In this document: positions 38,317 to 48,049 of the stretch, piece by piece
Layout of the letters: each line of letters opens with the position of its first letter
Numbering within the stretch: position 1 is the stretch's first letter
Assembly: GCA_022822365.1 (NCBI GenBank)
Contig: JAJEBV010000016.1
Location: 62,001-126,000, forward strand
DNA length: 64,000 nt
Reading direction: 5' to 3'
From: Thermoanaerobaculia bacterium
Lineage (GTDB): Bacteria; Acidobacteriota; Thermoanaerobaculia; Multivoradales; Multivoraceae
Translations under genes and position numbers: made by a program
Notes under the pieces: model-generated
What the model was told of the DNA's origin: nothing
Databases searched by the model: none
Seen by the model: the letters and a program-made list of their open reading frames with translations, nothing else

Positions 38317-39804
38317 ATGACCTACGTTCTCGCCCTCGACCAGGGCACCACGTCCAGCCGCTCCATCCTGTTCGAGCGCCAGGGAACCGCCGCCGCCTCC
38401 GCGCAGGATGAGTTTCCGCAGCTCTACCCCTCGCCCGGTCACGTCGAACACGATCCCGAGGCCATCTGGAACACCCAGGTCGAAACGGCGCGCGCCGCCA
38501 TCGAGAAGGCCGAAGCGGCCGTCTCGGACATCGCCGCCATCGGCATCGCCAACCAGCGCGAGACGGTCGTGCTCTGGGAGCGGAACAGCGGCAAACCGGT
38601 CGACAACGCGATCGTCTGGCAGAGCCGCATCACCGCGCCGCTCTGCGAGGAGCTGAAGCAGCAGGGGCACGAGGACCTGTTCCGCGCCAGGACCGGACTC
38701 GTGCTCGACCCGTACTTCTCCGGCACGAAGATCGCCCATCTCCTGAAGAAGCACGACCTCCATGCCCGGGCGGCGCGGGGCGAGATCCTGGCGGGAACGA
38801 TCGACAGCTTCCTGCTCTGGCGGCTGACCGGCGGCCGGGTTCACGCGACCGACGCGAGCAACGCCTCGCGGACCCTGCTCTTCGACATTCACAGACTGGA
38901 CTGGGACGACGAGCTCCTCGGGATCCTGGGCGTGCCGCGGGCCATGCTGCCCGAGGTCCGCGACTCGAGCGGCGACTTCGGTCATACCGAGGCGGGTCTC
39001 TTCGGTCGTCCGATCCAGGTCGCCGGCATCGCCGGCGACCAGCAGGCGGCGACCTTCGGCCAGGGCTGCTTCGAACGAGGCATGGTCAAGAACACCTACG
39101 GCACGGGCTGCTTCATCCTGATGAACACGGGCGACCGGGCCGTGGCATCGGAGAACGGCCTTCTCTCCACCGTCGGCTGGATGCTCGGCGGGCGACCGAC
39201 CTACTGCCTGGAGGGTTCGGTCTTCGTCGGCGGGGCCGCGGTCCAGTGGCTGCGCGACGGCCTCGGCCTGATCGAGAGGTCCGAGCAGGTCGAGGAACTC
39301 GCTGCAACCGAGAAGGACAGCGGCGGCGTCTACCTCGTGCCCGCCTTCGTCGGCCTCGGGGCGCCTTACTGGGACCCCTACGCTCGGGGCCTCCTGATCG
39401 GCCTGGAGCGCTCCACCACCGCCGGCCACGTGGCCAGAGCCACGGTCGAATCGATGGCCTACCAGAGTCTCGACGTCGTCCGCGCCATGGAGGCGGACGC
39501 CGGGTCCGGCATGAGCGGCCTCCGGGTCGACGGCGGAGCGGCGGTCAACGACGACCTGATGCAGTTCCAGGCCGACCTGCTGGGCACGCGTGTCCAGCGG
39601 CCCGTGGTCGCGGAGACCACGGCGCTGGGGGCCGCCTACCTCGCCGGACTGGCAACCGGCGTCTGGTCCGACCAGGACGACGTGACCCGAAATTGGGCGC
39701 TCGACCGCGAGTTCGAGCCGGCGTCCTCGCCGGCCGAGCAGGAGCGCCTGGCCGCCGGCTGGCGGCGCGCCGTCGAGAGATCCCGGGGCTGGGTCGAGCC
39801 CTGA
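38317..39804 (+). CDS. glpK: Glycerol kinase
   Basis: 495 residues, the normal length for GlpK, of the FGGY kinase family. Blocks include [14 protein letters not shown] for the phosphate-binding loop, [45 protein letters not shown] and [15 protein letters not shown]. The enzyme phosphorylates glycerol to glycerol 3-phosphate in the cytoplasm using ATP. It is cotranscribed with glpF. No glycerol 3-phosphate dehydrogenase is present in the window. Confidence 0.96.
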   Translation: MTYVLALDQGTTSSRSILFERQGTAAASAQDEFPQLYPSPGHVEHDPEAIWNTQVETARAAIEKAEAAVSDIAAIGIANQRETVVLWERNSGKPVDNAIVWQSRITAPLCEELKQQGHEDLFRARTGLVLDPYFSGTKIAHLLKKHDLHARAARGEILAGTIDSFLLWRLTGGRVHATDASNASRTLLFDIHRLDWDDELLGILGVPRAMLPEVRDSSGDFGHTEAGLFGRPIQVAGIAGDQQAATFGQGCFERGMVKNTYGTGCFILMNTGDRAVASENGLLSTVGWMLGGRPTYCLEGSVFVGGAAVQWLRDGLGLIERSEQVEELAATEKDSGGVYLVPAFVGLGAPYWDPYARGLLIGLERSTTAGHVARATVESMAYQSLDVVRAMEADAGSGMSGLRVDGGAAVNDDLMQFQADLLGTRVQRPVVAETTALGAAYLAGLATGVWSDQDDVTRNWALDREFEPASSPAEQERLAAGWRRAVERSRGWVEP

Positions 39805-39863
39805 GGCCACCCTGCGGTACGCTCTCGCACCGCCAACAAGCCACCACGGATCCGGAGAACTCC

Positions 39864-40691
39864 ATGACCGATGTAGCCGCCCGCCCACGCCTCACCGTCG
39901 ACATCGAAGCCGGCGTCGCCGACGTGCGCCTCGACCGCGCGGACAAGCTGAACGCGCTGGACGGCGCGATGTTCGACGCCCTGGGCAGCACCGCCCGCGA
40001 ACTGGCCGAAGACTCGTCCGTGCGCGCGGTCGTGCTCTCCGGCAACGGCCGCGCCTTCTGCGCCGGCCTCGACTTCGGCAGCTTCCGCGCCATGCAGCAG
40101 GGCGGGGGAAGCGACTCGTCGCCGCGCGAGCTCGTGGCGCGCAGCGACGATAACCCGGCCAACCGCGCCCAGTTCGCCGTCTGGGGCTGGCACGCGATGC
40201 CCGTTCCCGTCATCGCGGCGGTGCATGGCGTGGCCTACGGCGGCGGCTTCCAGCTCGCGCTGGGCGCCGACCTGCGCGTCGTCCACCCGGAAGCCCGACT
40301 CTCGGTGCGCGAGATCGTCTGGGGCCTGATCCCCGACATGGCCGGCCCCCAGTTGCTGCGGCACCTGGTGCGCTCCGACATCGCCAAGGAACTGACCTTC
40401 ACCGGCCGCGTGATCAGCGGCGTCGAGGCGGCGGAACTCGGCCTCGCCACCCGGCTCTCCGAACAGCCGCTCGACGACGCCCTCGCCCTCGCGCGCGAGA
40501 TCGCCAGCAACTCGCCGCACGCGATCCGCGCCGCCAAGCAGGTGCTCGACACCGCTCCGACGGTCAGCGTCCGGGAAGGGCTCGAGACCGAGGAGCGGCT
40601 GCAGGTCGGCCTGATCGGTTCACCGAATCAGGTCGAGGCGGTCACCGCGAACATGCAGAAGCGGGCGCCCAACTTCGCCGACGTCGACTGA
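39864..40691 (+). CDS. Enoyl-CoA hydratase/isomerase family protein
   Basis: 275 residues of the crotonase fold. The start MTDVAARPR follows CGGAGAA; the longer upstream frame is antisense-free but overlaps glpK and is rejected. The CoA-binding and oxyanion-hole blocks are SGNGRAFCAGLDFG and AVHGVAYGGGFQLALGADLRV. In the active-site region the usual second acidic residue is replaced by the GLIPDMAGPQLL segment with Asp. It would act on an enoyl-CoA in fatty-acid or branched-chain degradation; the exact substrate is open. Confidence 0.88.
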   Translation: MTDVAARPRLTVDIEAGVADVRLDRADKLNALDGAMFDALGSTARELAEDSSVRAVVLSGNGRAFCAGLDFGSFRAMQQGGGSDSSPRELVARSDDNPANRAQFAVWGWHAMPVPVIAAVHGVAYGGGFQLALGADLRVVHPEARLSVREIVWGLIPDMAGPQLLRHLVRSDIAKELTFTGRVISGVEAAELGLATRLSEQPLDDALALAREIASNSPHAIRAAKQVLDTAPTVSVREGLETEERLQVGLIGSPNQVEAVTANMQKRAPNFADVD

Positions 40692-40717
40692 GGCGCCGAG
40701 GCAACCGACGCCGGCCG

Positions 40718-42916
40718 CTACTCCTGGTGCCAGCCGTGGCTGCCCTGGAGCAGCGCACGCTGGGAGTCGAACGGATCGTCGCCGGCTTCCGGCTCGACGC
40801 GGCTGTAGCCGCCGTCCGGCTCGAGCCGCCGGCAGTTCGCCGTGTCGACGAGGTGCGGCGCCAGGATGTCCCTGAGCGCCGCCTCGCGCAGGCCCGGATC
40901 GAGGATCGGGCACAGCAGTTCGACGCGGCCGTTCAGGTTGCGCGGCATCAGGTCGGCGCTGCCCGTGAACAGCTCCTCGTCTCCACCGTTCCGGAAGTAG
41001 TAGAGCCGCGAGTGTTCCAGGAAACGCCCGACGATCGAGGTCACCGAGATGTTCTCGGACAGGCCCGGCACGCCCGGACGCAGGCAGCAGATTCCCCGCA
41101 CCTGCAGCAGCACCTCGACGCCGGCCTGTGAGGCCCGGTACAGCGCGTCGATGCACTCGCGGTCGACCAGCGAGTTCATCTTGAAGATCAGGCGACCGTC
41201 TCCGCGCAGGCGGTGCCCTTCGATCTCCCGGTCGATCCGCCGGATGAGCTCCCGCCGCATCTGGTCGGGCGCGACCAGCAGGCGACTGTAGCGTTCCTCG
41301 CGGACGTAGCCGGTAATCGCATTGAACAGCTTGGCCACGTCCGAGGCGATCTCCGCGTCGTCGGTCAGGAGCCCGATGTCCGTGTAGATGCGGGCCGTGA
41401 CCGGGTTGTAGTTGCCCGTCGCGACGTGGACGTACGAATGGAGCTTGCCCGCTTCGCGTCTCACCACGAGGCACATCTTGGCGTGGGTCTTGAGTCCCAT
41501 CACGCCGTACACCACATGAACGCCGGCGGCTTCCAGCGCCCGCGCCCAGCCGATGTTGTACTCCTCGTCGAAGCGGGCCTTCAACTCGACCAGGACCGAG
41601 ACCTGCTTGCCCTTCTGGCGCGCCTCCATCAGGGCCTCGACCACGGGTGAGTTGGCCCCCACGCGGTAGAGCGTCTGCTTGATCGCGATCACGTCCGGGT
41701 CGGCCGCCGCCTCCTGCAGCAGCCGGACGACCGGGGAGAAGCTGTCGTAGGGGTGGTACAGAAGGTGATCGCGCCGGCGGATCGCCTCGAACAGGGACTC
41801 ATCGCTCCTGAGCGCGGCGTGGCGCACGGGCCGGATGGCACTGTCGCGGAGTTCCGGACGGTCGAGGAAGGCGATCTCGCTCAGGTCGGCAAAGCCCAGC
41901 GGCGACGGCAAAGTGTCGACCTGGAAGCGCGCCAGCCCCATGTTCCGTTCGAGGATCGCCCGGATGCGCTTCGGCATGTCCTCGCGTACCTCCAGGCGCA
42001 CGACCGAGCCGAAGTGCCTCTGCCCGACGACCTCGACGATCGCGGTCAGCAGGTCGCCCGCCTCGTCTTCCTCGACCTCCAGGTCGGCGTCACGCGTGAC
42101 CCGGAAGGTGTACGCGGCCGCGATTTCGAAGCCGGGGAACAGCAGGTCGAGATTGGCCGCGATCAGCTCTTCGATCCAGACGAACTTGCCCCGCCCCGAG
42201 TCGAGACCGAGTTCGTCGCGGCCGCTTCCCGGCGCCCGCACCAGCCGCGGCAGCACCTGGGGAACCTTGACCCGGGCGAAGCGCTCGCCCTGGCTTCCGT
42301 CCCTGATCACGACGGCCAGGTTCAGGCTGAGGTTCGAGACGTGGGGGAAGGGATGGCTCGGATCGAACGCCAGCGGCGTCAGGACGGGGAAGATGTCGCG
42401 CTTGAAGTACGTCCGCAGCTTCCGCTTCTTCTTCGCCGAGAGGTCGTCGTAGGAGACGATCTCGATCCCTTCGTCCTTGAGCTGGGGCAGCAGGTCTTCG
42501 TGCCAGCAGCGATAGGCCTGCCGGCGCTCCCGCTCCAGGTGGGAACGGATGCCTGCCAACTGCTCGGACGGCGTCATCCCGTCGGGCGGCGCCTCAAGCG
42601 CGCCCCGTTCGAGCTGCCGCACCAGGCCCGCGACGCGGACCATGAAGAACTCGTCCAGGTTGCTGCCGTAGATCGAGAGGAACTTGACCTGCTCGAGCAG
42701 CGGATGCCGGGAATCGCGCGCCTCCTCGAGAACCCGGCTGTTGAACTGGAGCCAGCTCAGCTCCCGGTTGTTGTAGTGCTCGGGAAGACCGGGCTCGATG
42801 GCCGGCGCAAGCCGCCTGGGACGCGGGTCCGGCTCCGCCTCCACGGGCTCGGCCGGCGCCGTCGCAGTCGACGGCCCCATCAGATCTTCAGCGGCTGCAG
42901 TCTCCGGATAGGCCAC
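40718..42916 (-). CDS. ppk1: Polyphosphate kinase 1
   Basis: 732 residues, close to the family's usual 690-740. Visible blocks are YYNRELSWLQFNSRVLEEA-like NNRELSWLQFNSRV at the N-terminus, the catalytic segment GLKTHAKMCLVV containing the phosphorylated His, YVHVATGNYNPVTARIYTD, and GRFLEHSRLYYF with the second His. The enzyme makes inorganic polyphosphate reversibly from ATP. It starts at GTG 42916 with TAGAAT eleven bases upstream. Just upstream in the same direction are the RsbU-like phosphatase and TrmJ-like genes, 39 bases away. Confidence 0.95.
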   Translation of the reverse strand: MAYPETAAAEDLMGPSTATAPAEPVEAEPDPRPRRLAPAIEPGLPEHYNNRELSWLQFNSRVLEEARDSRHPLLEQVKFLSIYGSNLDEFFMVRVAGLVRQLERGALEAPPDGMTPSEQLAGIRSHLERERRQAYRCWHEDLLPQLKDEGIEIVSYDDLSAKKKRKLRTYFKRDIFPVLTPLAFDPSHPFPHVSNLSLNLAVVIRDGSQGERFARVKVPQVLPRLVRAPGSGRDELGLDSGRGKFVWIEELIAANLDLLFPGFEIAAAYTFRVTRDADLEVEEDEAGDLLTAIVEVVGQRHFGSVVRLEVREDMPKRIRAILERNMGLARFQVDTLPSPLGFADLSEIAFLDRPELRDSAIRPVRHAALRSDESLFEAIRRRDHLLYHPYDSFSPVVRLLQEAAADPDVIAIKQTLYRVGANSPVVEALMEARQKGKQVSVLVELKARFDEEYNIGWARALEAAGVHVVYGVMGLKTHAKMCLVVRREAGKLHSYVHVATGNYNPVTARIYTDIGLLTDDAEIASDVAKLFNAITGYVREERYSRLLVAPDQMRRELIRRIDREIEGHRLRGDGRLIFKMNSLVDRECIDALYRASQAGVEVLLQVRGICCLRPGVPGLSENISVTSIVGRFLEHSRLYYFRNGGDEELFTGSADLMPRNLNGRVELLCPILDPGLREAALRDILAPHLVDTANCRRLEPDGGYSRVEPEAGDDPFDSQRALLQGSHGWHQE

Positions 42917-42927
42917 GGTAACCGCTG

Positions 42928-42933
42928 ATTCTA
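42928..42933 (-). promoter_or_regulatory. Candidate -10 box of ppk1
   Basis: TAGAAT on the minus strand lies eleven bases before the GTG start. The message would have a leader of only about four bases. Confidence 0.45.
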
Positions 42934-42955
42934 CACCGTCTCCGGCCTCCTCGGG

Positions 42956-44896
42956 TCACTCGGACGGACGGCGCCTGACCACCACGAAGGTCACGTCGTC
43001 GGCGGGAACGCCCTGTGGGGAGAGCTCCTCAACCCAGCTCTCGAACTCGGCGACCGCTTCCTGCGCCGGGCGCTGGCCGACCTCGCGCCATCGCTCGGCG
43101 ATCGCCGGATAGCCCACCGGCTCGCCACTCGCATCCAGCATCTCGGGCAAGCCGTCGCTCATCAGGAGCGCCGAGTCGCCCGGTCCGAAGCGCACCCGAT
43201 TCCGTTCGTACGACGCGACGGCCAGGGTGCCGAGCGGCACGCCGGAACTCATGATCTCCTCGACCTCTCCCGACGGACAACGGCTGATCAGCACCGGCGG
43301 CATCCCCGCGGAAGCCAGGTCGAGGACCCCCTCCCGATAGCGCGCGAGCACCAGGGCCATCGCGCGGCGGCCCAGCTTCATCGAGCGGATCCACGCCGTT
43401 GCGCGGGACAGGAAGTCGGCAAGGTCGAGACCCGGGTCGGCCGATGCGAGCAGCGTCTTGACCACGGTCACCATCGTGCCGGCGCGCGCCCCGTGCCCGG
43501 TCGCGTCACCGACCGCGATCGTGAGCGAACCGTCCTGCCCGGGCCGGCTGAAGTCGTAGTAGTCGCCCCCGACCTCCGAGGCCGTGCGCAGAAACACGGC
43601 GATCTCGAGGTCGGGGTGCTCAGGCAGGGAAGCGGGCAGCAGCGAGAGCTGGAACCTCCGCGCCTCCTCGAGTTCGCTGGTCTGCCGCTCGTTCTCCGCC
43701 TCCAGGAGGCGCCGGTCGACCTCCTGCTGTCGCCGATGCCGTTCCTGCTCGAGCAACTGGCGCCGGCTCTTCTCCTGGTCGCGCGCCATGCGGTTGAACG
43801 CTTCGCCCAGCTTGCCGACCTCGTCGCGCCCGCCGAGTCGCGCCCGCGCCGCCGAGTCGCCGCGGGCCAGACGATCGACCTGCCTGGTCAGGTGGCTCAG
43901 CCGGCGCGTGAGGCGGTTCGCGAGAGGCGCCGCGGCAAGCAACGACAGACTCATCAGACCGACACCGACACCGAAGTTCCGCAAGGCCGCTCGACGCATC
44001 CCGGCAAGCGACGGGCCAATCGGCCTGGCGATGCCGTAGAGCAGTTCGCCGACCGCAGCCGTCTGGGTGGCGATGACCCATTCGCTCATCCTTCCGCAGG
44101 CCTCGATGTCTCCCGCCGCCAGTGAATCGACGAGCAGCCGGCCGCCGGCGCAGGGTACCTTCCGCAGCACGTCCAGATCCTCCGGGACGGCGGTGAAAAT
44201 CTCGCCGGCGGCATCCAGGGCGAACGGGACCGAGCCGCCACGTCGCGGAATGCGCCGGAGAACGGTGCGCAACAGTCGTTCAGGCCGGACGCCGGCGTGC
44301 ACCTCTCCCACCACGCGTTCGTCCCGATGCACGGAAACCGACAAGGGACCCCCGAAGATGCGGTTCATCCGCTCGTACTCCCGCGCGAGTTCGTCCGCCG
44401 GCTCACTCTCGACACCGGGTCCGGTCCCTGCCTGGGGGTCCGCCCGACCCGGCGACCCGTCCCCGTCCGGGCCTCGGGGGCGAGACCAGACAAACTGTCT
44501 CCTTTCCCGTTCGCGCCGGCGCGGATCGTCCGCGGCGGCCGACTCCGGCATACCGTCGACGAAATCCGGGATGCCGGCGGGCACGAACTCGAGCGAATCC
44601 ACGAAGTCCGCGTTCGGCCCCAGGCTCGCCAGCAACTGGTCGACCAGGGCCTCCCGGTCGACATACTGAGGGTCGTCGAAGGCCAACATCGCCCCGAGCG
44701 CCTCGATGGAACCCCTCAGATCCGCCCTGGTGCGCTCAAGCCCGACCGAGATCTGCCTGGCTACCTCTTCGGACTCCACCTCGATGGCGACACGAAAGGC
44801 CCTCGCTGACGACACCGTCGAGTAACCGACGATTCCCGCCAGGGGCAACACCGCCAGTACGAGAAAGGCGAGGACGAGTTGACTGCGAAGCTTCAT
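42956..44896 (-). CDS. Membrane sensor with HAMP and PP2C/SpoIIE (RsbU-like) phosphatase domain
   Basis: 646 residues. A membrane helix (about 7-27) is followed by a periplasmic sensor region to about 290, a second helix, HAMP (about 310-365), a coiled coil, and a SpoIIE-type phosphatase (about 425-645) with GGDYYDF, GDATGHG and PADDVTFVV carrying metal-binding Asp residues. It probably dephosphorylates an anti-anti-sigma factor in response to an outside signal. The start overlaps the stop of the TrmJ-like gene as TGATG, so translation is coupled. Upstream in-frame sequence is antisense to that gene and rejected. Confidence 0.88.
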   Translation of the reverse strand: MKLRSQLVLAFLVLAVLPLAGIVGYSTVSSARAFRVAIEVESEEVARQISVGLERTRADLRGSIEALGAMLAFDDPQYVDREALVDQLLASLGPNADFVDSLEFVPAGIPDFVDGMPESAAADDPRRRERERRQFVWSRPRGPDGDGSPGRADPQAGTGPGVESEPADELAREYERMNRIFGGPLSVSVHRDERVVGEVHAGVRPERLLRTVLRRIPRRGGSVPFALDAAGEIFTAVPEDLDVLRKVPCAGGRLLVDSLAAGDIEACGRMSEWVIATQTAAVGELLYGIARPIGPSLAGMRRAALRNFGVGVGLMSLSLLAAAPLANRLTRRLSHLTRQVDRLARGDSAARARLGGRDEVGKLGEAFNRMARDQEKSRRQLLEQERHRRQQEVDRRLLEAENERQTSELEEARRFQLSLLPASLPEHPDLEIAVFLRTASEVGGDYYDFSRPGQDGSLTIAVGDATGHGARAGTMVTVVKTLLASADPGLDLADFLSRATAWIRSMKLGRRAMALVLARYREGVLDLASAGMPPVLISRCPSGEVEEIMSSGVPLGTLAVASYERNRVRFGPGDSALLMSDGLPEMLDASGEPVGYPAIAERWREVGQRPAQEAVAEFESWVEELSPQGVPADDVTFVVVRRRPSE

Positions 44897-45738
44897 CAGT
44901 CCTTCAAACCCGCGTCGAAGCCCCTCTCCTCCCGTTGGGTCCTTGCCCGCTGGCGTGGTTTCCTCACGGGCGCACCGTCCTTGCGCCGGCCCGCCAGCGA
45001 ACTGATCACGCCGTGCAACGCCCGCACCTCGTGTTCCCTGAGTTCCGCACGGTGGAGGATGTTCCTCAGGTTGCGAACCATGATGCCACGCTTCTCCGCC
45101 ACTCGCAGGAACCCCGAGGCGTCCAGTTCCTGCTCCAGGTGCTGGAAGAGGTTCACGAGCTGCGCCGACGTGGCCCGAGGCGTCGCCGAACGCTGCCCGC
45201 GAGGCGCCGCGCCGGCGCCGGAACCCGCATCGAACCATGCGTAGGCGACCAGCAGCACGGCCTGGGCCAGGTTGAGTGACGAGTACCCGGGGTTCAGCGG
45301 TACGTGGACGATGTGCGAAGCGAGAGCCACGTCGTCGTTGTCGAGACCCGTCCGCTCCGGACCGAAGAGCACTCCCGAGCGCTGCCCCCGCGCCGCGCGC
45401 TCCCTGACCTCGGCCGCCAGTTCCCGAGGGCCGATCGCGGGCTTCAGCATGTCGCGGCGGCGGGCCGTCGTCGCGTAGACCCGATGCAGGTCGGCGACTG
45501 CCTCTGCCGTGTTGTCGAACACCAGCGCCCGGTCGACGATCTCGCGCGATTCCCCGGTGGCCATTGCCTGCGCGCGCTCGTTCGGCCAGCCGTCGCGCGG
45601 CGAGACCAGACGCAACTCGGTCAGTCCGCAGTTGAGCATCGCCCGGGCCGTGGCGCCGACGTTCTCGCCCATCTGCGGACCGACCAGGACGATCACGGGC
45701 GCCGCTGCTTCCTCCTGACCTGCGTCTCGACCTGCCAT
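44896..45738 (-). CDS. TrmJ/SpoU-family RNA 2'-O-methyltransferase
   Basis: 280 residues of the SPOUT superfamily. The first knot block LVGPQMGENVGATARAMLNCGL and the later VLFGPERTGLDNDDV and PLNPGYSSLNLAQAV form the SAM-binding trefoil knot. A C-terminal helical extension with an Arg-rich tail follows. It most resembles TrmJ, which methylates position 32 of tRNA, though other TrmH targets are possible. The start MAGRDAGQEE is chosen because the upstream frame runs into repeat copy B. It is the first gene of a pair with the RsbU-like phosphatase. Confidence 0.88.
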   Translation of the reverse strand: MAGRDAGQEEAAAPVIVLVGPQMGENVGATARAMLNCGLTELRLVSPRDGWPNERAQAMATGESREIVDRALVFDNTAEAVADLHRVYATTARRRDMLKPAIGPRELAAEVRERAARGQRSGVLFGPERTGLDNDDVALASHIVHVPLNPGYSSLNLAQAVLLVAYAWFDAGSGAGAAPRGQRSATPRATSAQLVNLFQHLEQELDASGFLRVAEKRGIMVRNLRNILHRAELREHEVRALHGVISSLAGRRKDGAPVRKPRQRARTQREERGFDAGLKD

Positions 45739-45794
45739 TGCTTGGGTCCGGCTCCCGGAGGTCAGTCTACGCCGTCCTTCGGCGGCAAAGCGGA

Positions 45795-45863
45795 GCCGGC
45801 CTGACGGCCGGCACGTTTTCGGCCGCCTTCGGCGGCAGCGGGTCAGAAGACCCGCGCACCCAG
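45795..45863 (-). repeat. Copy B of the dispersed multi-hairpin repeat
   Basis: In reverse orientation it carries TGGGTGCGCGGGTCTTCTGA, the GCGGGTC/GACCCGC hairpin (45838-45855), a GCCGCC/GGCGGC stem, and GCCGGCC/GGCCGGC (45795-45812). It lies in the divergent gap between the TrmJ-like gene and the helicase gene, touching the helicase -10 box. Confidence 0.75.
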
Positions 45864-45864
45864 C

Positions 45865-45870
45865 TAGGCT
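45865..45870 (+). promoter_or_regulatory. Candidate leaderless -10 box of the Ski2-like helicase gene
   Basis: TAGGCT lies seven bases before the GTG at 45878, directly after repeat copy B. Confidence 0.5.
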
Positions 45871-45877
45871 ACGCGGC

Positions 45878-48046
45878 GTGACTCCCGCCAACCTGGGGGA
45901 TCGCCTGCCGGCGGTCGCGGGCAGCGTCTCATCCGACGTCATCCTGGAACGCTTCCTCGACTGGGTGGCCGGGCTCGGCTTCGAGCTGTTCCCCGCCCAG
46001 GAGGAGGCGCTGCTCGAAGTCATGGCGGGCCGTCACGTGGTCCTCGACACGCCGACCGGCTCGGGCAAGTCCCTGGTCGCGATGGCGATGCTGTGGAAAG
46101 GCCTGTGCGAGGGCAGGACCGGCTTCTACACAGCGCCGGTCAAGGCCCTGGCTTCCGAGCAGTTCTTCCGCATGTGCAACGAGTTCGGCGCCGAACGGGT
46201 GGGCATGCTGACCGGCGACGCCAGCATCAACCCGAAGGCGCCGATCGTCTGCTGTACCGCCGAGGTGCTCGCGAACATGGCGCTGCGGCGGGGCGCGGAC
46301 CTGCCTGTCGACTACGTGGTGATGGACGAGTTCCACTTCTACTCGGATCCGGAGCGCGGCGTGTCGTGGCAGGTGCCCCTGATCACGCTTCCCGACACGA
46401 CCTTCCTCCTGATGTCGGCGACCCTCGGCAACATGGCGCCGATCAGCGAGGCCCTGGAGCGCGCGACCGGCCGCTCCGTGGCGCTCGTCAGCGGCAGGGA
46501 TCGACCGGTGCCGCTCGAGTACGAGTACCGCGATACGCCGCTGCACGTCACGATCGAGGAACTCGCGAGCGCCGGCCGGGCGCCGGTCTACGTCGTCAAC
46601 TTCACCCAGCAGGCCTGTGCGCGGCTGGCCCAGAGCCTGACCAGCCTGAGACTCTGTTCGCGGGAGGAGAAGAAGGCGATCTTCACGGAGATCCGGGACT
46701 TCCGCTTCGACACGGCCTACGGCAAGGAGATGCGGCGCCTCCTCGGCTTCGGCATCGGCGTCCACCACGCGGGCCTGCTGCCGAAGTACCGGCTGCTGGT
46801 CGAGAAGCTGGCGCAGTCCGGGCTGCTCAAGGTGATCGCCGGCACGGACACGCTGGGCGTGGGCGTCAACGTGCCGATCCGTACGGTCCTGTTCAGCCAG
46901 CTCTGCAAGTTCGACGGCGAGAAGGACACGATCCTCACGGTGCGCGACTTCCAGCAGATCGCCGGTCGCGCCGGCCGCAAGGGCTTCGACGACCTGGGCT
47001 GGGTGGTGTGTCAGGCGCCGGCGCACGAGATCGAGAACCGGCGGCGAATGCTCAAGGAGAGCGTCGCCCGGCGAGGGCGAGGGCGAGGGCGAGGGCGCAA
47101 AGCGGTCCGCAAGCGGTCGGCGCCGCGCGGCTTCGTGCCGTGGGACGAGCGCACCTTCGAGCGCCTGACCACGAGCCGGCCCGAGACGCTGGAATCCCGC
47201 TTCCGGCTCCGTCACGGCATGGTGTTCGACCTGATCCAGGCCGACGAGTCGGCCCGCAACGGCGGGAGCCGCACGAACTTCGCCTCGCTGCGGCGGCTGA
47301 TCGCCGCCTGCCACGAACCCGCCGCCACCAGGGACCGGCTGATCGGACAGTCGGCGGAACTCGTGCGCGCGCTGCACCGCGGCGGCATTCTGCGGATGGC
47401 GGCGCGGCCCGGCGGCGGCTACCGGGTCGAGGCCGACCGGGAACTGCAGATCGAGTTCTCGATGCACCAGAACCTGTCGCTCTATCTCGTGTCGACCCTG
47501 GAACTCCTCGACCAGGAGGATCCGGACTACGCCCTGGACCTGCTCAGCCTGGTCGAGGCGATCCTGGAGGACCCCGGGATCGTGCTCCGGCGGCAGGCGG
47601 CGAAGCTGAGGCACGAACTCGCGGCCCGGCTCAAGGCGAAACGGGTGCCGTTCGAGGAACGGATGGAACGGCTACGGGAGGTCACCCATCCACGCCCCCT
47701 GACGGACCTCATCGAACCGACCTTCGACGAGTTCCGGCGTTCCCACCCCTGGGTGCGCGGCGACTCGATCCGGCCGAAGCGCGTCGGCCGCGAGGTCTAC
47801 GAGGACTCCCTGGGCTTCGACGAGTTCATCAGACGCTACGACCTGCAGCGGTCCGAAGGCGTGGTTCTCCGCTATCTGAGCCGGCTGTTCAAGGTCCTGA
47901 GCCGCGGCGTTCCCGACCGGTTCAAGACGGACGCCGTGTTCGACCAGCTCGGCTACTTCCACGACCTGCTCACCCGCGTCGACAGCAGCCTGCTCAGCGA
48001 GTGGGAAAGGCTGTGGTCGCTCGAAGACGAAGCCGGCGGCGCGTAG
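45878..48046 (+). CDS. Ski2-like DExH helicase (DUF3516 family)
   Basis: 722 residues. Helicase motifs: LFPAQEEALLEVMAG, motif I DTPTGSGKS, Ia TAPVKALASEQF, II DEFH (a DExH variant), III MSATLGN, V GTDTLGVGVNVPIRT and VI QIAGRAGRKG. The C-terminal half (about 430-720) is the DUF3516-type helical region. A basic tract RGRGRGRGRK near residue 405 comes from a four-fold GAGGGC repeat. It probably unwinds RNA in the cytoplasm. The start is GTG with a TAGGCT box seven bases upstream. Confidence 0.88.
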   Translation: MTPANLGDRLPAVAGSVSSDVILERFLDWVAGLGFELFPAQEEALLEVMAGRHVVLDTPTGSGKSLVAMAMLWKGLCEGRTGFYTAPVKALASEQFFRMCNEFGAERVGMLTGDASINPKAPIVCCTAEVLANMALRRGADLPVDYVVMDEFHFYSDPERGVSWQVPLITLPDTTFLLMSATLGNMAPISEALERATGRSVALVSGRDRPVPLEYEYRDTPLHVTIEELASAGRAPVYVVNFTQQACARLAQSLTSLRLCSREEKKAIFTEIRDFRFDTAYGKEMRRLLGFGIGVHHAGLLPKYRLLVEKLAQSGLLKVIAGTDTLGVGVNVPIRTVLFSQLCKFDGEKDTILTVRDFQQIAGRAGRKGFDDLGWVVCQAPAHEIENRRRMLKESVARRGRGRGRGRKAVRKRSAPRGFVPWDERTFERLTTSRPETLESRFRLRHGMVFDLIQADESARNGGSRTNFASLRRLIAACHEPAATRDRLIGQSAELVRALHRGGILRMAARPGGGYRVEADRELQIEFSMHQNLSLYLVSTLELLDQEDPDYALDLLSLVEAILEDPGIVLRRQAAKLRHELAARLKAKRVPFEERMERLREVTHPRPLTDLIEPTFDEFRRSHPWVRGDSIRPKRVGREVYEDSLGFDEFIRRYDLQRSEGVVLRYLSRLFKVLSRGVPDRFKTDAVFDQLGYFHDLLTRVDSSLLSEWERLWSLEDEAGGA
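47073..47096 (+). repeat. Tandem hexamer (GAGGGC) x4 in the helicase gene
   Basis: Four exact GAGGGC units encode alternating Arg-Gly. Because the unit is six bases, loss or gain of a unit keeps frame and changes only the length of a basic linker between helicase core and C-terminal domain. Confidence 0.85.
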
Positions 48047-48049
48047 CCG

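Noticed and set aside
39246..39863. N-terminal extension of the crotonase gene
   Set aside because: Overlaps glpK in another frame and has Arg/Pro-rich shadow composition.
42897..45238. Extension of the RsbU-like phosphatase beyond 44896
   Set aside because: The extra residues are antisense-frame sequence within the TrmJ-like gene, and the TGATG junction marks the start.
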